Shown in pieces: positions 58,232-64,000 of a DNA stretch of 64,000 nucleotides. Location of the stretch: the NCBI RefSeq assembly GCF_015706575.1, contig NW_024037059.1, positions 31,692,129-31,756,128 of the forward strand, in the 5' to 3' direction. A program made the translations under genes and the position numbers. This DNA comes from Patiria miniata (lineage: Eukaryota; Echinodermata; Asteroidea; Valvatida; Asterinidae). The notes beneath the pieces were generated by a model that was not told the origin of the DNA, did no database searches, and was given only the letters and a program-made list of their open reading frames with translations. How positions within the stretch are numbered: position 1 is the first letter of the stretch; every line of letters begins with the position of its first letter.

Positions 58232-60291
58232 CATGTATCACTGACTTTAACCAACCCAACTCCATCCAAATCCAATCCCCCCCCCCCCCCCCCCCATTTT
58301 GGTGTATTTTGAGGGACTTGGTCCAGGAGGCCTGGCGTGACTAAATTTTGATGGAGTATGATGGACTTGGGCCTAATGGCCTGAAGCAGCGTGCTAGGGG
58401 TATTCGATTGATTTTGCCTAGCTTCCTGTACTGATATTGTGATAAAAGCCATGTGTAGCAAGTCCATGAATGTCAACCAGTGCGTCAGTGGTGGATTCCA
58501 TTATGTCATGTACAGTTTTGCATTGGAAGCACAGTGATTGATGGATTTTGATGGACTTGGTCCAGTTCCTAGTAAAAGACGGTGTAGGGGGTTAGTGGTA
58601 ATCCAGGGGTTTTTGAAAGATTCTTGTGTTTTTTTTATTAAGGGAGGGTACAATCATGCAGATCATTCTGTGTACCTCCTTAAAATCAGATAAGAATGTA
58701 CAGGAATACACGTTGCTGAAGCTGTTTATAAGAACTGTCAGTGGTTAGAACGACTGATTGTTTTTTAAGTATTCAACATATTTACTATGGAGGACATCTT
58801 AACTAGAGTACTTAGCATTTGTCACATTTTTTTAAAAGAAGATGTTAGTTAGAATGAGGCACTTCAGTTCTTCCCAAAAATGGTTAGATTTAACAAAAGT
58901 ACTGGTAAAAATAAGGTATTATTTATTTAGATACACTTTTTACTATTGTCATAAATTGTTCTAACTTGTGAGAAAGTATCCATATCTCAATACATGAAGA
59001 TGGCTAATAACAGGTGTAGGTATACTTTCCATTGCATTATTGTTGAGGAACTACGGTAAAATCAACCATTTGGGATTGCTGAACTTTCATACCACACTAC
59101 TTATCAATCATGTAGTGGAGGTGAGAACGTAGGAAGTGACCATCAAGTGCTCATCAGAATTGGTCTCCAGATCTGATGAAGACTCTCCACCGGTAGTCTT
59201 CATCCTCGTCGTTGTTCTCCTCATCATTGGCAGCGTAAGGGAAGAAGTCAGTATAACGGCCTCCTCGTCACCAGGGCCGGGACTGGGCCATGTCATGTTT
59301 GATGACTGGTCTGGCTTATACTCGACCCTCCAGCTCCCCTCTCAAAGAACACTGCAATCTCCCACATACTCTCTTTGTATCATACAGCCCTTCATCATGC
59401 TTCATTATCAAGCTGTTGATATTAGGCCAAAAAAAGTCTCCAGTTTCTGGCATGGAGCTTGCCCCAAAAGTGGTACGGCGACACGGGGTTTTTTTTCCCC
59501 TCCTTTTTTTTCTTCACATGTTGGCTGATGTTGCAGATGACACTTCGATCCCCACTTAAAACTCTCAAAAATATCCTTCAGAGTGGACTTGAAGTGACCT
59601 CAGTAAGGCCATAAGGCTTGAGAATTCTGCACCCACTTACGATCTCAACCGACACGACCATTCTTCGGGAAATTTGGATAGTCAAGACAAAAATCAGAGA
59701 AACGGTAGTAACGTTATAACTTAGACCATACAACGAAATCGACATCATGCATGAGCTGCCAGGCTGGTCATTAGTCTGCTCCCTTACATATTGCGCCAAT
59801 TAAAAATCGTTCGCTCCCTCAGTCTGGCTTCCAGACGCACAATTACAAAATTACAACACCGCCTGCAAATGGTGCCTGACTAAATTTAGTGCACAATATA
59901 TGGGATCCCAGAGAGGCCACATAAAGCTTATACTCGGTCGTAACCCCATCTAAAATCACGTTAAAATTGTGCAGCAGCAGGATTCCAATCAAACCAGTGA
60001 GTTTGGTGGTTTTGAGACATCATCTTATACTGATAAAAAAACTTTCTAATTTTGCCGATGTGCACGGTTACGGCGACGCGCTCGCAGACCAGAAACTGGA
60101 GCCTTTTTTTTTTGGCCTTAACCAACTCTCTTTTCTTCAAATTCTCCTACAAAATCTGCTCTTCTCGAAATTTAAGCCTTCTAATTGCTGGGCATGTACC
60201 ATCGATGGTAGGTATGAACAGCAATAGTCTTGCAGCCCTTTTATAGTTTGAGCTGCCTTTTGCTATATTTTAAGTTAAACCGTTTGACATT
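58232..60291 (+). other. 3' untranslated/flanking region
   Basis: A 17-C run lies near 58277-58295. TTTTGATGGACTTGG(T/G)CC phrases repeat (58310-58570), as in intron 1. I saw no clear AATAAA close after the stop; ATTAAA occurs only near 59800, so the polyadenylation site is not assigned. On the minus strand 59255-59154 encodes an acidic stretch (NDEENNDEDEDYRWR) with a stop but no good acceptor. No second gene can be supported. Confidence 0.4.
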
Positions 60292-60654
60292 ATGTTATAT
60301 TATGCAAATAGGAAACTTAAAATAACAATATGGAATAAACACATCAGTAATGCTGCATCCAAAGCTATTAACTCTCTAATATCTTCCTGTGGCAAAATCT
60401 CAGGAATTCGCAACTCACACTTCAAGCAACTGATGACTTATAAGTCTCTTGTAAGTCCACTAATGGAAACTAGCCTGAGTTCTGTTGTCTGGGACCCTTA
60501 CACAAAAAAATCTCATCAGTTAAGAAAAAAAAATTATTAATTAAAAATTAGCAATTTTTTTTGGCACAGGGAATGTAACTAAAAGGATCTTAATGCAAAG
60601 AAGCCTAACATTTTTGAAGGAGAGAAATATCAGAGTGTGGCACAAAGAGCAATG
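60292..60654 (+). pseudogene. Non-LTR retrotransposon reverse transcriptase remnant
   Basis: Encodes WNKHISNAASKAINSL, then MTYKSLVSPLMETSLSSVVW and DPYTKK. This is the thumb-side end of LINE reverse transcriptases (HI..KA...AYKSLVRP.LEYA..VWDPY). After a frameshift near 60540 the homology continues as TGNVTKRILMQRSLTFLKER. No endonuclease or catalytic YxDD visible; a decayed CR1/L2- or RTE-like copy. Confidence 0.7.
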
Positions 60655-62419
60655 ACATTAAACTATTTGTTGATGTCCATTTAGTGAGTTTTTAACATGC
60701 TTTTTAAGTTAGCAATGAATGTGATAGCAACAATAATATAAGCTATTCAAACACACATTTATTTCCTCTTCATGACAGAAATGAAAAATAATATAAGTAT
60801 TGAACAAGATATAAAGGCCACTAGAGGTGCCAAACCTTGAAAGCACAGCTTGTATTAGGCACGTCATTACACAAAAACGGACGAGTTAAGCTAAGACTTG
60901 TTTTAGTAGTAGTCTTGATTGACATTATTTTATTCAAAAACAGTTTCTCAATTATTTTGAAAATCTTACTGAAAACTCTTGGAATTTATCCTGTTTTCAA
61001 AGTGAGCATTAACTAAAAGATTCACTTGTCATAGGCCACCATGATTGTTCATTTACTTGATTAATCGATCAGTGTACCAATTACTGAATGAATATTTCAA
61101 TTAAATTACTCCAAAAACACTTTGTAAAATTGAAGGCTTGTCAGAGGGTGCAAAAGAATGTGCAAAACATTCTAAACACCCCCCCCAAAAAAAAAAACTA
61201 CCATACATGTATCTCAGAGACAAGATATGCATTTGAAATCATTTTTTCATCACTTATGTTTAAAGATCAATATTTTAATACTATTAAATTGAATTTCTGA
61301 AATATGCCCAACAAGTAGGTGAAAATTGCTGTGAAAAGTGGGTTTCCTTCTTTTTGCACCACCCTGTATGTAAAAGATATCGACCAGTTGCCTTACAGGT
61401 TACCTACATTATGCAGATAACATGAGTGAGATACAAGATATTGTGACAATAATCATTGGCTAGGGGGAAGTATACTGTACAGGGAATCAAAAAAATGTCG
61501 GAGGAGGTTGAGGGTATTGATCTTTGCCATTGCAAAGTGCTTTGACACATCATAATCAGTAAAATATTGATATTATAAAGGTGTGTTAAGGCACAGAGAT
61601 ACAGGACAATTGACCTATTCGCATTTGCAAGTTAGCCACGCCCTTAGACAACCCTATGGAATTGTGTACGTTAAGTTTTGTTTGTCTCAGTAATTGGACA
61701 ATATTTCACAAGCTGCGTTGATGCGATTCTACAGCGGATAATTAAACCAGGAGATATCATTATTTTACTACCTGTAATACAGTAATAGTGCAATAATTTA
61801 AGTATTATCTAATAAATACCATATATGTATATTGCTACATAGTATTACATGTCATATCAGCCAATTATTAGTGGACATTTTTACATGTTCAATGTAAATG
61901 TGAATGTTCATAACAGTTAAATGTACACATCTATTTTAGTAGCTCACTAAGTTATTAAAATGAGGGTTAATTCCTCAAAAAATGTATATATATGTATAAT
62001 ACATTTAAATATATATGTGATGTGTAATAAACCAGCATTCTAATAGTTTTCATTTCAAATTTGGCCAGAGAAACATTTAAAAATGCATGTAAACACAAAT
62101 TCAAATATTTTCATGGATATTTATATGCATGTATGTACCTTTTGCATTTTCCAAAAATTAAGATTTTAACATACAGTTATCTATAGGCTTATTTTTGTAA
62201 ATGAATAAATTAAGAATGTTGATTTGCCTAACGGCATGTGAATTAGTGTCCAGCTGGCCGAGGATATGTCAAGTGACAAAAGTCTCTTGAATATTTCATT
62301 GTTTCTATAAGACTATTCAGAAAAGTGCAATTGATTGGAGCAAAGTATTCACTTGCATCTCAGGAATTCAGTCTGAAATGCAAATCTGATCTGGTCATGC
62401 ATGCAACTCGAGCCATGTC
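60655..62419. other. Non-coding flank
   Basis: A mariner-type right end (GGGTTTCCTTC...CACCACCCTG|TA at 61338-61369) lacks an identified left partner. 61780-62230 is very A/T-rich with ATATATGTATA phrases. No gene. Confidence 0.45.
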
Positions 62420-62970
62420 TTAAAGGCAATACACAACAATTGCTTTTGCTGTAATTTTCAGAAATGGTTGGATTTGGGGGGTTAGAATTTTAGAGCGAAT
62501 ATTATTACCTGACTTGTTTGAAGTTATGTGTTCGTAGATGCTGAAACAAAACAAAAATACACTCACGTTCCTGTAGACTGGTTCCCTGACCCCACTGAAG
62601 AAGAAATGGAGCAATTTATAGACGTCAGGGAATTGTAAGGTCAGGGAACCAGTCTAGCTGGCTTGTACCCATTCGAAGGTGTGATCGCAAACAAAATGTG
62701 GACTAACTAAATATGGTAAATTGGGGGAAGTATTTGAAAAAATCAAGTTTTTTTTTCCTTGGACATTGATACAAAAATACCACTTTCCTTGGCAATGTCG
62801 GCACACCAGGTGCCATGATTTTAAAGGATGCTTAAGACTGTCATTCACTAACAGTCAAGTAAGGTATTTCATAATAATTTTGTAGTTTTTTTATCAAGTA
62901 AATAAACGATACCTTTTGGGAATTGAGTTACAGGTTTCTTATGTTTGCAAATGTTGTATATTCCCTTTAA
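62420..62970 (-). mobile_element. TTAA-flanked MITE family 1, full copy (-)
   Basis: TTAA|AGGCAATACACAACAATTGC to GCAAATGTTGTATATTCCCT|TTAA. About 543 bp, same orientation as 43354 and uninterrupted, so it serves as the reference for the empty form of that copy. Confidence 0.88.
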
Positions 62971-63482
62971 ATTCACTTCTGATTAAACTAACTCTCTTTT
63001 TATTTTACCTTTTTAAAGGTGTCCTGCTTTTTTTCATGGAGAATATCCTTTTATTTCATGGAAAAGTTTTGCCATTACTAAATTATAAACCTTTTATCAA
63101 GGAGTGCAAGCTTCAAGTACCGGTCTATTAAGTAATTACTTTTTTCCTTTTACTTTTCCAATTTCAAGGATTTTTTTTCATAAGTGATTTACTGAAAAGC
63201 TCACCAATTTTTTCAAACTCTCAAATGGCCAGCACTTATCTTTTTAAAATGGAAGCAAACATGTATACTTTGTAATAATCTTAACAGGTCATTGATTTTA
63301 GATTGTGTGGTGCCAAATTAGAATATTATGTGATGCTAGTTTAAGCTTCTGCTTCTACTCCATGCAATAGAACTTAGCAGGGGACTAAATTATTATGAAT
63401 CAAATCTAAAGTTTTTAAAATCTGTAGTCCTTGTAGTACAGGCAATATAAGGTTTGACCTCAAACAAATTGCAACAGAATTT
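62971..63482. other. Non-coding flank
   Basis: AT-rich sequence. No exon or element end recognised. Confidence 0.4.
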
Positions 63483-63965
63483 TTTTCACCACAGTGCATT
63501 TCTATAAGGTCCCTAAAATGACATACTAAAAGTCTTAAAAAATCGAGGTGGTGGAAATATGCCTAATTTGCATAAATCCAAAATGGCCGCATATGTTAGG
63601 ACTTTCGCATTGATTTGGTCATATTTCTCATACTAGGTGGATTTTAGAGGTACTTTAAACAACAGTTTTAGTCCTTTTACATTGATTTACTCATTATTTA
63701 AGTCCTAGGTAAATTCCAAGATCCCTATGTTTCTGAAATTTTTCAAATGCCGTATAATTTGCATAAATGCCGTATATCAATTTGCCTAATTAAAGTTAAA
63801 ATAATGGATGCCATGTGTGGAAATGTACCAATTGAGTGTTCCCTGATAATCCAAGTCAAATTTGACACCACAGTTCATTGCTATAAGGTCCCTAAAAAAG
63901 TTGTTAAAAATCCAAATGGTGGAAATATGCCTAATTTGCATAAATTCAAAAGGCCGCTAATTACA
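63483..63965 (+). repeat. Degenerate tandem/direct repeat
   Basis: CTATAAGGTCCCTAAAA...GGTGGAAATATGCCTAATTTGCATAAAT at 63500-63580 recurs at 63880-63945. An intermediate partial unit with AATTTGCATAAATG lies near 63755. Units are roughly 390 bp apart and the repeat probably continues past the window end. Confidence 0.65.
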
Positions 63966-64000
63966 TGATTTTCATATGATTTGGCGCGGCCATAATAGTA

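Larger units (their letters stand above)
56893..57789 (+). other. Intron 24 with inverted tRNA-like pair
   Basis: 57325-57440 and 57510-57628 are inverted arms that each contain a tRNA-like unit (listed). No exon. Confidence 0.5.

Noticed and set aside
57926..58177. Cys/Leu-rich minus-strand frame over exon 25
   Set aside because: Antisense shadow of the Lys/Gln/Ser/Thr-rich PDE tail.

Overview
This is a stretch of animal nuclear genome. It holds one large multi-exon gene on the + strand, embedded in intronic and intergenic DNA dense with small transposon relics. GT-AG introns, single-copy exons, tRNA-derived SINEs, many MITEs and abundant short palindromes (TACATGTA, ACCGGT, TAGGCCTA) point to a marine invertebrate. 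I favour a deuterostome such as an echinoderm, hemichordate or amphioxus, but this is inference from repeat style and not proven.

The gene (7566-58231) is a dual-GAF cyclic-nucleotide phosphodiesterase, most likely the PDE10 (PDE10A) orthologue. Twenty-five coding exons join with matching splice phase into about 1010 codons. Order: variable N-terminus (exons 1-4), GAF-A (exons 5-10), GAF-B with an NK..F...DE motif (exons 11-16), HD-type catalytic domain (exons 17-25) and a long hydrophilic C-terminal tail.

The most striking feature is a duplicated catalytic exon. Exons 22A (46072-46183) and 22B (51640-51751) are each exactly 112 nt, have the same phase, and both encode the MTACDL metal-ligand helix with 18 of 37 identical residues. 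Since 112 is not a multiple of 3, using both or neither breaks the frame, which is the logic of mutually exclusive splicing. The two versions differ at residues lining the nucleotide pocket. A 27-nt in-frame candidate microexon lies at 40551-40577.

Layout: 1-7565 is intergenic or 5' flank with MITEs, a mariner-like foldback ending about 120 bp before the first ATG. 7566-10366 holds the N-terminal exons. 10367-22758 is a 12.4-kb intron with two hAT-like elements, a mariner-like foldback and a TTAA-flanked foldback. 22759-38611 holds the GAF and hinge exons. 40206-58231 holds the catalytic domain and tail. 58232-64000 is 3' flank with a decayed LINE reverse transcriptase, another TTAA element and a degenerate direct repeat. 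No second complete gene, no canonical functional tRNA or rRNA gene and no CRISPR array was found.
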